Below, piece by piece: positions 10,107 through 18,244 of a stretch of DNA of 64,000 nt. The notes beneath the pieces are model-generated. The model worked only from the letters and a program-made list of their open reading frames with translations, had not been told where the DNA came from and ran no database searches. A program made the position numbers and the translations under genes. The stretch lies in contig JANXCC010000001.1 of the NCBI GenBank assembly GCA_025060395.1, forward strand, positions 248,276 to 312,275, in the 5' to 3' direction. The stretch comes from Candidatus Bipolaricaulota bacterium (GTDB lineage Bacteria; Bipolaricaulota; Bipolaricaulia; RBG-16-55-9; DRXL01). The first letter of the stretch is position 1. Every line of letters starts with the position of its first letter.

Positions 10107-10148
10107 CTCTACTACTACGTTTTATTATTTATTACTGTAGTAGTAGAG
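10107..10148. repeat. Inverted repeat of TAG trinucleotides around an AT-rich core
   Basis: CTCTACTACTAC (10107-10118) and GTAGTAGTAGAG (10137-10148) are perfect 12-bp inverted arms around an 18-bp loop with 16 A or T. The right arm contains TAGTAGTAG, the form of the DnaA-trio element that guides DnaA onto single strands in bacterial origins. It is followed after 13 bp by the first DnaA-type box at 10160. Confidence 0.85.
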
Positions 10149-10360
10149 GGACTAAAACCTGTGGAAAACTTTTCCGATCGACCGGTCGGTCGAGCATTTT
10201 TCTTTTTAAAATAAACAAAAAGAGTCGATACTATACAAATGTCGGGCTGTGGAAAACTTGTGGAAAACCTGTGGAAAAGTCCTGTGGAAAAGTCAGTCAT
10301 AGGCATTTTTCCACAGGTTATCCACAGGTTATCCACAGCTTTTTCCACAGGTTTTCCACA
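10107..10360. other. Candidate chromosomal replication origin (oriC)
   Basis: This 357-bp gap between two genes holds ten DnaA-type 9-mers. Five read TGTGGAAAA (starts 10160, 10248, 10259, 10270, 10283). Five face the other way: TTTTCCACA at 10307, 10341 and 10352, and the perfect TTATCCACA at 10318 and 10329. Within each cluster the boxes repeat every 11-13 bp, one helical turn, and the two clusters point toward each other around 10292-10306. AT-rich stretches at 10119-10136 and 10196-10237 are unwinding candidates. A GC-rich palindrome (CGACCGGTCGGTCG, 10179-10192) lies between the first box and the second AT tract. No dnaA or dnaN is in the window, so origin identity is inference from box density, spacing and AT content. 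Confidence 0.8.
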
Positions 10361-10380
10361 GGTCTGTGTCCCTTAGAAAA

Positions 10381-10424
10381 GTGACGGCAGCTGTCACCAC
10401 TTAGGTTCGGTATAATGTGTCACA
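10381..10424 (+). promoter_or_regulatory. Promoter of the aldehyde dehydrogenase gene with two operator-like palindromes
   Basis: The -10 box TATAAT is at 10411-10416. Upstream is GTGAC-N7-GTCAC (10381-10397), centred 22 bp before the -10. TGTGTCACA (10416-10424) overlaps the likely start point. Half-sites resemble those in the surface-gene promoters but the spacing differs, so a different or repressive arrangement is possible. Confidence 0.5.
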
Positions 10425-10447
10425 CCAAAGAATAAGGGGGATCGATT

Positions 10448-11926
10448 ATGCTCTATAAGAACTACATTGACGGCCAATGGATCGACTCGGCAACGGGCAA
10501 GACGTTTAAGTCTCTCAATCCTGCCGATACTAGCGATGAACTTGGCGAATTTCCTGCGTCGAATGCTCAGGACGTCGAGCGCGCCGTCCAAGCCGCAGAG
10601 CGCGCCTTTCGCGAATGGAGCAAAGTTCCCGCACCCAAGCGCGGCGAATTGCTCTTTGAGATTGGCGAGCGCTTCAAGCGCCGCAAAGAAGATCTAGCCC
10701 AGATCATGACCCGCGAGATGGGCAAGGTTCTTAAAGAAGCCCGCGGCGACGTCCAAGAAGCTATCGACATGGCGTACTATATCGCGGCCGAGGGTCGCCG
10801 GCTCTTCGGCTATACGACCCCCTCAGAGCTGCCCCTCAAACACTGTATCACCTTCCGTCGCCCTGTGGGGGTCGTTGGGGTTATCACCCCCTGGAACTTT
10901 CCAGTAGCGATTCCGGCGTGGAAGATCTTCCCAGCAATTCTTGCCGGGAACACTGTTGTCTGGAAGCCCGCGACCGACACCCCGCGTTGTGCATATGAAT
11001 TCGTCAAGATTCTCGAAGAGGCCGGCTTGCCCAAGGGAGTGGTCAATCTCGTCTTTGGCGGCGCCAGCGATGTCGGCGTTCCCCTAGCCAAGCATCCCAA
11101 GGTCGTCCGAATCTCTTTTACAGGCTCGACCGAAACCGGACGCGAAATCTACAAGTACGGCGCCGAGAAGCTCGCTAAAGTTCACTTAGAGATGGGCGGG
11201 AAGAACCCCATCATTGTCCTCGAAGACGCCGATCTCGATCTCGCTATAGAGGGGATTCTCTGGAGCGCCTTTGGCACGACGGGCCAGCGCTGTACGGCCT
11301 GCTCGCGCCTGATCGTCGAAGACGGGGTCTATGATAAGCTCCTTGAGAAGCTCGTCGAGCGCACGAAGAACCTGCGCTTAGGCAACGGGCTCGATCCCAA
11401 GACCGATGTCGGTCCGGTGGTCAATCGCGCGTCATTGGAGAAGATCGCGCGCTACGTCGAGCTTGGTGTCAAAGAGGGCGCTAAGCTCCTCTGCGGCGGC
11501 CAGATCGCCAAAGACGGGGATCTTGCCAAGGGCTTCTTCTTCCAGCCCACGATCTTCGCCGACGTCACCCCGACTATGCGTATCTTTCAAGAAGAGATCT
11601 TCGGCCCCGTGCTTGCCGTCACCAAGGCCAAGGACTTTGATGACGCTATCGCCTTGGCCAATAATACGTCGTATGGGCTCTCGTCGTCTATTTACACACG
11701 AGACGTCTTCAAGGCCCATCGCGCTATGGACGAGATCGAAGCGGGGATCACGTATATTAACAGTGGGACGATTGGGGCCGAAGTCCATCTGCCCTTTGGC
11801 GGGGTCAAGAACACGGGCAACGGCGGACGCGAATCGGGCTGGACGGCCATTGATGAGTACACCGAATGGAAGACAATCTACGTCGACTTCTCCGGGCGCT
11901 TGCAGAAGGCCCAAGGGATTGACTAG
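10448..11926 (+). CDS. Aldehyde dehydrogenase (NAD(P)+-dependent, ALDH superfamily)
   Basis: Oxidises an aldehyde to the acid with NAD(P)+. 492 residues, full family length. Catalytic and binding residues are visible: N150 in TPWNFP, the [11 protein letters not shown]ossmann loop near 224-234, the general base E248 in HLEMGGKNP, and the nucleophile C282 in [14 protein letters not shown]. The C-terminal [16 protein letters not shown] is also typical. It resembles the semialdehyde dehydrogenase side of the family, but the substrate cannot be set from sequence. Start ATG follows AGGGGGAT. It is a single gene: its stop codon is followed at once by the regulatory site of the next promoter, and it lies just right of the candidate origin. 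Confidence 0.93.
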   Translation: MLYKNYIDGQWIDSATGKTFKSLNPADTSDELGEFPASNAQDVERAVQAAERAFREWSKVPAPKRGELLFEIGERFKRRKEDLAQIMTREMGKVLKEARGDVQEAIDMAYYIAAEGRRLFGYTTPSELPLKHCITFRRPVGVVGVITPWNFPVAIPAWKIFPAILAGNTVVWKPATDTPRCAYEFVKILEEAGLPKGVVNLVFGGASDVGVPLAKHPKVVRISFTGSTETGREIYKYGAEKLAKVHLEMGGKNPIIVLEDADLDLAIEGILWSAFGTTGQRCTACSRLIVEDGVYDKLLEKLVERTKNLRLGNGLDPKTDVGPVVNRASLEKIARYVELGVKEGAKLLCGGQIAKDGDLAKGFFFQPTIFADVTPTMRIFQEEIFGPVLAVTKAKDFDDAIALANNTSYGLSSSIYTRDVFKAHRAMDEIEAGITYINSGTIGAEVHLPFGGVKNTGNGGRESGWTAIDEYTEWKTIYVDFSGRLQKAQGID

Positions 11927-11968
11927 TAATCTAGATCACATACACTGCCGTACCGCGCTCGGTATAAT
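11926..11968 (+). promoter_or_regulatory. Promoter with CRP/FNR-type site for the FG-GAP/dockerin gene
   Basis: GTAATCTAGATCAC (11926-11939) is centred 30.5 bp upstream of TATAAT (11963-11968). It starts on the last base of the preceding stop codon. There is no -35-like hexamer, as expected at an activator-dependent class II promoter. Confidence 0.75.
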
Positions 11969-12039
11969 GGAGTCCAAAGTATAGGGGAATCTGTGCTTGT
12001 TCGGCTCTTAAATGAGATGACGGATGAAGGAGGTTTACC

Positions 12040-14721
12040 GTGAGGCCTGAAGAGATCCGACGCGCGGTACAGGTTTTTTTTCTCGCCGTGCTGGTGGGGA
12101 TAGGATGTGGCTTAATCGGGGCAGCTGGGGTGCTCGACATCGCTGATGCCAACCAAGACGTCACGATCTTTGGTGCTCAGGCGAAGGATTTCCTGACCGA
12201 CTTCAATTCGATAGCCGTAGGCGACGTCAACGGCGATGGCTTCAACGATTTGATCCTGGGTGATCCTGCCGCCGATGTCGAAGAAGGGGCGCGCAGCGAT
12301 GCCGGCAAGGTCTACGTGATCTTCGGGCTCTCGGAGCTCGAGGGTGTCTATGACCTTGGGAAATCCCATGCTGATATTGTGGTGACCGGAGCGCGCCCGG
12401 GGGATCTGCTGGGCACGTCGGTAGCTGTCGGTGACGTCAACGGCGATGGACGGCTCGATCTCCTCATCGGTGCGGCGGGCGCCGACGGCCCCGATGGGCT
12501 GCCCGAACGCCGTCGCGATGCCGGCGCAGTCTACGTGATCTATGGACGCCCAGCCCCCAATAAGCTCATAGATATCTTCGACGGCGACCAAGATCTCACA
12601 ATCTACGGGGAGACCCCAGGAGATCGGCTTGGAGCTTCTGTGGCGACGGGGGATCTCAACGGTGATGGCATCGCCGATGTGCTCCTCAGCGCAACCGACG
12701 CCGACGGCCCGCGCGAAGAGCGCGCCAATGCAGGGCAGGTCTACGTCCTCTTTGGGAGCACTAGCTTCCCTAGGACGATCGATCTAGCCCGTCAGAATGC
12801 CGACTGGACGATCTTCGGGAAGAACTCTACAGATCAATTGGGCAATCAGCTCGTCAGCGCCGAGGTCAACGGCGACGGCTTCGACGACTTGATCGTTGCA
12901 GCCTATCAAGCCGATGGCCCTGGCAACGGGCGCAACAACGCCGGCGAGGTCTACGTGTTCTTCGGCTCTACAACCCTCCCTGCGCGAGTCGACTTGGCGA
13001 AAGATCAGCCCAATGTCTTGATCTACGGGGCGAACGCGGGCGACACGCTCGGTGTCTCCGTGGCCAGCGGCGATCTCAACGGAGACGGTGTCAAAGATCT
13101 TTTGATAGGTGCTCCGGGGGCGAGCGGGCCTCAGAATAAGCGCCCTGGCGCTGGGGCGGTCTATCTGCTTGTGGGAGGCGCATCCTGGCAGAGCGTCTAC
13201 GACTTGGCCCTGGGGCAGTACGCTATGATCGTCTACGGCGCTGAAGCTGGGGATCGCTTAGGGCGCGCTGTCGCCTCGGGGATGATCGGCGGGCCAACGG
13301 TCGAGGACCCTTGTTGGGACATGATTGTGGGGGCGGACTCTGCCGACGGTCCAGAAAACCGTCGGCGGAACGCAGGCGAGGCCTATTTGATCTTAGGGCA
13401 AAGCCCTATGCCCCGCACGATCGATTTGGCCGCGAAGGATGCGCCCGTGACGGCGATCTTCGTCGGGGCTCAAGCCGATGACCGTCTGGGGAGTGCAGCA
13501 ATAGCCGGGGACTTAGATGGGGATGGCTTGGCTGAAGTGATCCTCGGCGCGCTCAACGCCGACGGCCCCGAGGACTTAAGGCCCGACTCGGGCGAAGCGT
13601 ATATATTCTTTGGGAGTCGGTTTGGGCCACCCAACCAACCACCGATTGCCGACGCGGGACCAGATCAAACGGTCAGAGTGGGCTCGACGGTCACGCTGGA
13701 TGGCTCGGCCTCGTTGGACCCGGAGGGCGGGCCGCTGCGCTTCCAATGGAGGATCGTCTCTGCGCCTGCAGGGAGCACCGCGGCGCTGACGGACGCCACC
13801 ACCGAAAGACCAACGTTTGTCGCTGATGTCGTCGGCGACTATGTGATCGAGTTAGTCGTCACCGACAACCGGCGGCAGACCGGCAGCGATCAAGTCGTAG
13901 TGAGAGCTGTGGAGAATCGGGCGCCGGTAGCCAAGGCTGGGCCTGATAGAACTGTGACGGTTGGCACACAGATCACCCTAGACGGGCGCGAATCGTCCGA
14001 TCCCGATGGCGACCCCTTGACATTCCAGTGGCGCTTTCTCTCCCGGCCTGAAGGCAGCACAGCAGAGCTGACCGGGGCCGATACAGCCCAGGCAACGTTC
14101 ACCCCTGACGTCGTAGGAGAGTATATTATCGAGCTTGTCGTCACGGATCCCGCCGGTGCACAAGGGTCTGATCAAGTCACGGTGACGGCGCAACCTCCAG
14201 CCCGTCGCAAGGGCGACGTCGATAACGACGGCGATGTCGACATCATAGATGCTAAGCTTGCTGCGGAATTCATCGTGGGATTGCGAGATCTCGACGGTCT
14301 GGCGCGCTGGGCCGCTGACGTGCGCAGCCCATGTCAACCCGCTCCAGGGAGCGCCGAGAACATCGACGTGACTGATGTGCGCTGGATTGCGGAGTTCGCT
14401 CTTGGCGTGCGCACCGAGATGTTCTGCTATGAAGTTCCCTTGCCTGCGGCAGCTGTTCCGAAGCTGATCCCCATGCGCGTGCGCCCGTTGCCCCGGGCTG
14501 TCGAATTCTCCGCGCCGATGGGCGCACAGATCTCTGTGCGAATCTTCGACATGCTCGGCCGCTCAATCTATTATGCTAAGTCATCTTCCGGCGTGCTGCG
14601 CTGGGCCTTAGAAGACCAAGCGGGCCATCCCGTTGCCCCTGGCGTCTATATCGCCGTGATAGAGCTAGGGGATGGGACGGAGCGCACGGCCCAGGTGCGC
14701 AAGCTCGTCGTGAATCGGTGA
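12040..14721 (+). CDS. Secreted FG-GAP propeller protein with PKD-like, dockerin-like and C-terminal sorting-like domains
   Basis: 893 residues, start GTG after AAGGAGG. A hydrophobic N-terminus (about 10-32) is a signal peptide or anchor. About seven FG-GAP repeats (45-525) carry calcium loops such as GDVNGDGFNDLILGD and GDLNGDGVKDLLIGAPGASG, predicting an integrin-alpha-like beta-propeller. Two PKD/REJ-like Ig domains follow (about 530-720, each starting PPIADAGPDQTV or APVAKAGPDRTV). Next is a dockerin-like pair at 722-797 (KGDVDNDGDVDIIDAKLAAE, then DVTDVRWIAEFALG). The shared C-terminal domain (about 805-893) contains ISVRIFDMLGRSIYYAK and ends RKLVVNR. Role: surface adhesion or scaffold attachment, inferred from domains only. 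Confidence 0.88.
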   Translation: MRPEEIRRAVQVFFLAVLVGIGCGLIGAAGVLDIADANQDVTIFGAQAKDFLTDFNSIAVGDVNGDGFNDLILGDPAADVEEGARSDAGKVYVIFGLSELEGVYDLGKSHADIVVTGARPGDLLGTSVAVGDVNGDGRLDLLIGAAGADGPDGLPERRRDAGAVYVIYGRPAPNKLIDIFDGDQDLTIYGETPGDRLGASVATGDLNGDGIADVLLSATDADGPREERANAGQVYVLFGSTSFPRTIDLARQNADWTIFGKNSTDQLGNQLVSAEVNGDGFDDLIVAAYQADGPGNGRNNAGEVYVFFGSTTLPARVDLAKDQPNVLIYGANAGDTLGVSVASGDLNGDGVKDLLIGAPGASGPQNKRPGAGAVYLLVGGASWQSVYDLALGQYAMIVYGAEAGDRLGRAVASGMIGGPTVEDPCWDMIVGADSADGPENRRRNAGEAYLILGQSPMPRTIDLAAKDAPVTAIFVGAQADDRLGSAAIAGDLDGDGLAEVILGALNADGPEDLRPDSGEAYIFFGSRFGPPNQPPIADAGPDQTVRVGSTVTLDGSASLDPEGGPLRFQWRIVSAPAGSTAALTDATTERPTFVADVVGDYVIELVVTDNRRQTGSDQVVVRAVENRAPVAKAGPDRTVTVGTQITLDGRESSDPDGDPLTFQWRFLSRPEGSTAELTGADTAQATFTPDVVGEYIIELVVTDPAGAQGSDQVTVTAQPPARRKGDVDNDGDVDIIDAKLAAEFIVGLRDLDGLARWAADVRSPCQPAPGSAENIDVTDVRWIAEFALGVRTEMFCYEVPLPAAAVPKLIPMRVRPLPRAVEFSAPMGAQISVRIFDMLGRSIYYAKSSSGVLRWALEDQAGHPVAPGVYIAVIELGDGTERTAQVRKLVVNR

Positions 14722-14740
14722 CGCGTGCTACTTTGGTGCC

Positions 14741-14782
14741 GTGACGGCAGTTACATACAAACTGTGCAAAGCAGGCTACAAT
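14741..14782 (+). promoter_or_regulatory. Promoter with CRP/FNR-type site for the cohesin/dockerin protein gene
   Basis: GTGACGGCAGTTAC (14741-14754) is centred 29.5 bp upstream of the -10 box TACAAT (14777-14782). Because this is promoter DNA, the GTG at 14741 cannot be the start of the following gene. Confidence 0.72.
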
Positions 14783-14881
14783 AGCGATGATGAAAAGCTC
14801 TGGGAAGGCAGGTCATCGAATATGCTGAGAAGATTGTCGCAGCGAGCAGCACAGCGCACTGGTGAAGGGAGGTCTGGCAGC

Positions 14882-17029
14882 GTGGGTATGAAGCACAGGT
14901 TATGGGTGTTCGTGCTGGTGCCAATTCTTGTGTTGGGCTGGGCAGCTACAGTGTGGGCCGATGACGAGACCGACGTCTTCAACGCCAACGCCGGCAACAC
15001 CGAGCCAAATCCTAACCCCGGCGAGAACTTCGTCGTCATCCAAGACGTGATCGTGGCTGACCCAGGGCCGTTCGGTGATACGACCCCGGATAGTTTCCCT
15101 ACAGCCATCGAGACGGTGACGATCCGCAAGGCTGGGGGCACCTTGCCCAGTCATTATATCCTTGCCTTGCGGCTCTATCTCGATGATGGCGATGGACAAT
15201 TCGATCCCACGGTGGATCGTCTTTTAGGCGCAGTGACTGCGCCACAGCTCATGGACTTCTGGGAGGGGACGCCACCACGCTGTGCACCTCCCCCAACGGG
15301 GACATCATGCGGGGTTGTCTTTGGAGAGCCAGGACAGCTCTTGGTGCTCGTGCCCAACGGAGGCTCAGTAGAGTTCTTCGTCGTGGCAGACTTCGCCAAC
15401 GATGCTCCCGACGGCGCGACGCTGCGCACCAGCTTCGACTTGACTGTCGGCGATAGCTTAATCGGTGGGCCGACCACAACATCGAGAATAGATAGCGCGA
15501 CGTCGCTGCCCATACTGAATTTTGACTCGGGGCTGCCCGTGCCCGTCGGGTTCATTCGCATCACCGCGGCGACCGGTGATGCCGAAGTCGATGTCATCGA
15601 TGAGACCCCGGCGCGCACAGCCAACCCCGGTGACTCTGTCGTCTTGCAGGAGTTCCTGGTCTCCGACCCGGGGGTCTCCGGCGATGCCGTTCCTGATGGC
15701 CACGGCACGCTCATCCGTTCGGTCACAGTGAGAAAAGTTGGCGGGACGATCTCCAGCGATAAGATCTTGAGGTTGCGGCTCTTCCGAGCTAGCCCGCGCA
15801 CCCCGCCCGGCTGGGATGAGCAAGACGAACTGTTGGCCGTCGTCAACTCTCCCGATCTGGAGCGGGGGGTTGTCTTCGGCGACGGCGGCAGACGCTTAGT
15901 CCGCGTCAACGACAACGCCGAAGAGCGTTTCTACATCGTCGCGGATCTAGCCGCGGTAGGCTTCGTCAATGGGGACACGCTGCGAGTGAGCGTTGAGCTC
16001 GTAGCCCGCGATGATAAGACCGATCCCGGGGAGCTCTCTTCCGCGATCGAGACGCCGATGCCCGTCGTTGCCTCCAATCAGTTAGTCGTCGAGGTGCCTC
16101 CGCCAACGTTGATCATTGGCTCAGCCGCGATCGTAGGGAAGGCGAAGATTCCCATTATAATTCGCTTTGTGCCTGCGCCGGGGCTAGGAGAGCTGCAGAT
16201 CGGGCCCGATGGCGCGCTCACCTTCGATCCGACTGTCGTACAGATTCTCAATATCCGGGGCGTTGGGCCCTATGTCGTCGACTCGGTCAATATCGACTCT
16301 GTGGAGGGGCGGGCGCAGTTCACGCTGACGCTCAAGCCCGGGCGCACCCCGCTCAACGAGGGCGTCATCGCCGAGATCGAAATCGACAAGGCCCCCGATG
16401 CCCCTATCGGCGAGTCCATCACAATAGATATCGAAGACATTGAGGGCATAGAAGTCGTCGACGTCTTCCGTGACGCTGCGGGGCGCGATCTCTTGCCCGA
16501 TATCGTGCCAGGCACGATCACGATCAAGCTCATCAAGGGCGATGTCGACGGTGATGGCGTCGTCACGATAAGCGATGCGCGCTTGACGGCGCGATTCATC
16601 TTGGGGCTGGAGACCCTCACTCCGGAGCAAGAAGAGGCCGCGGACGTTGCGCCGCCCGTCGGCGTCATCGATGCGACCGATGTGCGCTGGATCGCGCAAG
16701 CGGCTGCAGGCCTGCGCAAGCTCGAACAATCCAACGCCACGCGGACGCTGTTAGCTGTGAATAAGCCCGCGCACACTGTGGTGGCGAAGCTCCGCGCTAA
16801 GGCGCTTGAGGTGCGCCTCTTAGGGCCGGAGGTCACCCAGATGACCGTACGAGTCTTCACGCTCACCGGGAAGGCCGTAGCAGTGGTCCAGGTTCCCGGA
16901 CCGATCGTGCGGTTGAGCGAGAGCGAGCTTGCAGGACTGCCTAACGGCATCTATCTCTATACTGTGACGGCCCTCGGCCCTAATGGGGTCTGGCAGAGCG
17001 ACATCCAGAAGTTCGTGCTCGTGCGCTAA
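14882..17029 (+). CDS. Secreted protein with two paralogous beta-domains, cohesin-like and dockerin-like domains, C-terminal sorting-like domain
   Basis: 715 residues from GTG 14882, chosen because GGGAGG (14867-14872) lies 9 nt upstream; ATG 14888 is the alternative. Signal peptide is KHRLWVFVLVPILVLGWAA. Two copies of an unrecognised domain of about 180-200 residues follow (27-225, 226-405), marked by VDVIDETPARTANPGDSVVL and ERFYIVADLA. A cohesin-like beta-sandwich (about 407-550) is followed by a dockerin-like pair (552-613: KGDVDGDGVVTISDARLTAR, then DVAPPVGVIDATDVRWIAQA). The shared C-terminal domain (630-715) ends QKFVLVR. It is a paralogue of the gene at 18245. Having both cohesin-like and dockerin-like parts in one chain would allow head-to-tail assembly; that is inference. 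Confidence 0.87.
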   Translation: MGMKHRLWVFVLVPILVLGWAATVWADDETDVFNANAGNTEPNPNPGENFVVIQDVIVADPGPFGDTTPDSFPTAIETVTIRKAGGTLPSHYILALRLYLDDGDGQFDPTVDRLLGAVTAPQLMDFWEGTPPRCAPPPTGTSCGVVFGEPGQLLVLVPNGGSVEFFVVADFANDAPDGATLRTSFDLTVGDSLIGGPTTTSRIDSATSLPILNFDSGLPVPVGFIRITAATGDAEVDVIDETPARTANPGDSVVLQEFLVSDPGVSGDAVPDGHGTLIRSVTVRKVGGTISSDKILRLRLFRASPRTPPGWDEQDELLAVVNSPDLERGVVFGDGGRRLVRVNDNAEERFYIVADLAAVGFVNGDTLRVSVELVARDDKTDPGELSSAIETPMPVVASNQLVVEVPPPTLIIGSAAIVGKAKIPIIIRFVPAPGLGELQIGPDGALTFDPTVVQILNIRGVGPYVVDSVNIDSVEGRAQFTLTLKPGRTPLNEGVIAEIEIDKAPDAPIGESITIDIEDIEGIEVVDVFRDAAGRDLLPDIVPGTITIKLIKGDVDGDGVVTISDARLTARFILGLETLTPEQEEAADVAPPVGVIDATDVRWIAQAAAGLRKLEQSNATRTLLAVNKPAHTVVAKLRAKALEVRLLGPEVTQMTVRVFTLTGKAVAVVQVPGPIVRLSESELAGLPNGIYLYTVTALGPNGVWQSDIQKFVLVR

Positions 17030-17039
17030 TACCCACGCG

Positions 17040-17090
17040 GCGATCCCTCACGACAATCGCGTGCGCTCGTGCGGGATCGCTCTCTTTTTT
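17040..17090 (+). terminator. Intrinsic terminator
   Basis: Stem GCGATCCC/GGGATCGC (17040-17047 with 17073-17080), extended by CACGA/TCGTG inside after one mismatch, is followed by TCTCTTTTTT. It ends the cohesin/dockerin gene transcript. Confidence 0.88.
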
Positions 17091-17115
17091 GTATTATGCG
17101 ATGAGGTGATCCGAC

Positions 17116-18099
17116 GTGATCCAGGTTCAGCGCCTCTATGTCGTCTTGGTACTCGTTGGCCTAGGGGTTCTTGTTGGGGGCTGCCTGCCGGGGCAGAAGC
17201 CCAGCGCGCAAGCGCCTCAGGCTCTCTTTTCCTTCACGCCGCTTACGCCCAAGGTCGGGGAAGAAGTCGTCTTCGACGCTTCAGAGTCCAAGGACCCTGA
17301 TGGAAAGATCACAGAATATCTGTGGGACTTCGGCGACGGCTCGCCCACCGAGACCGGCCCGGTCGTCATTCACGTCTACAAAGAGGCCCGCGCCTATACC
17401 GTGAAGCTCACGGTCACCGACGATCAGGGGCTCTCGAGCAGTCTAGAGAAGACGCTGACAGTTGTGGAGAGCGTTGCCAGTGCCATAAGGAGGGTCCTCG
17501 CCTCGCCGGGGCAGAGCCCTCTGGGGATCGCCTGGGACGGCAGTGCGCTGTGGGTCGTAGATACGAGCGATTTCGAGACTTATAAGCTCTATAGAGTAGA
17601 CCCGCAGAGCGGGAGCGTCTTGAGCTCGCTTGAAATCACGACGATTATTCCCGACGGGTTGACGTGGGATGGCGACCGACTCTGGCTTGTGGACGGGGCT
17701 GAAGGCCGGCTGCTTCAGATCGATCCGACAAACGGTAAGGTCCTCAAGGCGTTAGTAGCGCCGGGGACCTTTCCCACGGGAATTGCCTGGGACGGCAGTG
17801 CGCTGTGGGTCTCCGATGCTGACACCTTGAAGATTTACAAGCTCAACCCTATCACGGCGAGGGTTATCGAGTCTTTTGATACTCCTGGGGATTTCCCGAC
17901 AGGGCTAGCGTGGGATGGGCAGTTCCTGTGGCATCTGGACACGATGAGCATTTACAAGCTCGATCCCAGGGATGGCACTGTCGTAGCTGAATACGAGGCG
18001 CCGCGGCCGCAGCTTGCCGATCTGACCTGGGACGGGCAGTTCTTGTGGGCTACCGACGAAGAGAACAAGCAGCTCGTGCAGCTTAACTTCGAGCCATAG
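17116..18099 (+). CDS. Lipoprotein with PKD domain and beta-propeller repeats
   Basis: 327 residues, GTG start after GAGGTGAT. The N-terminus VVLVLVGLGVLVGGCLPGQ is a lipoprotein signal with the acylated Cys near residue 23. One PKD domain follows (about 35-118; FDASESKDPDGKITEYLWDF and DFGDGSPTETG). About five propeller-like repeats come next, built on the unit GIAWDGSALWVVD and TWDGDRLWLVDGAEGRLLQI, resembling SMP-30/NHL or glutaminyl-cyclotransferase-type blades. The shared C-terminal sorting-like domain is absent, consistent with a lipid anchor doing the attachment instead. A terminator precedes it, so it probably has its own promoter (possible -10 TATTAT at 17093-17098). Ligand unknown. 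Confidence 0.85.
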   Translation: MIQVQRLYVVLVLVGLGVLVGGCLPGQKPSAQAPQALFSFTPLTPKVGEEVVFDASESKDPDGKITEYLWDFGDGSPTETGPVVIHVYKEARAYTVKLTVTDDQGLSSSLEKTLTVVESVASAIRRVLASPGQSPLGIAWDGSALWVVDTSDFETYKLYRVDPQSGSVLSSLEITTIIPDGLTWDGDRLWLVDGAEGRLLQIDPTNGKVLKALVAPGTFPTGIAWDGSALWVSDADTLKIYKLNPITARVIESFDTPGDFPTGLAWDGQFLWHLDTMSIYKLDPRDGTVVAEYEAPRPQLADLTWDGQFLWATDEENKQLVQLNFEP

Positions 18100-18138
18100 C
18101 ATTCTTGTTTCTTCTGGTGTGAAACCCAGCGCCCTACT

Positions 18139-18180
18139 GTAGTGTAGATTGCTGACGCCTGACCGTAATCAAGGTATCAT
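18139..18180 (+). promoter_or_regulatory. Promoter with weaker CRP/FNR-type site
   Basis: GTAGTGTAGATTGC (18139-18152) has one mismatch per half-site to GTRAY-N4-RTYAC. It is centred 29.5 bp upstream of the -10 box TATCAT (18175-18180). It is accepted mainly because position and order match the other sites. Confidence 0.5.
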
Positions 18181-18244
18181 AGCCCCATAGGAAGGTTGGC
18201 AGAATGGGTACTAGAATAGCCTTTGTCCTATCAGGAGGTGTGCC

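Noticed and set aside
10115..10348. Minus- and plus-strand open frames in the 10.1-10.4 kb gap
   Set aside because: The peptides are translations of repeated DnaA-type boxes and have no protein character.
14741..14881. Longer start of the cohesin/dockerin protein at GTG 14741
   Set aside because: The region carries the activator site and -10 box, and the signal peptide begins only at 14882-14888 after GGGAGG.
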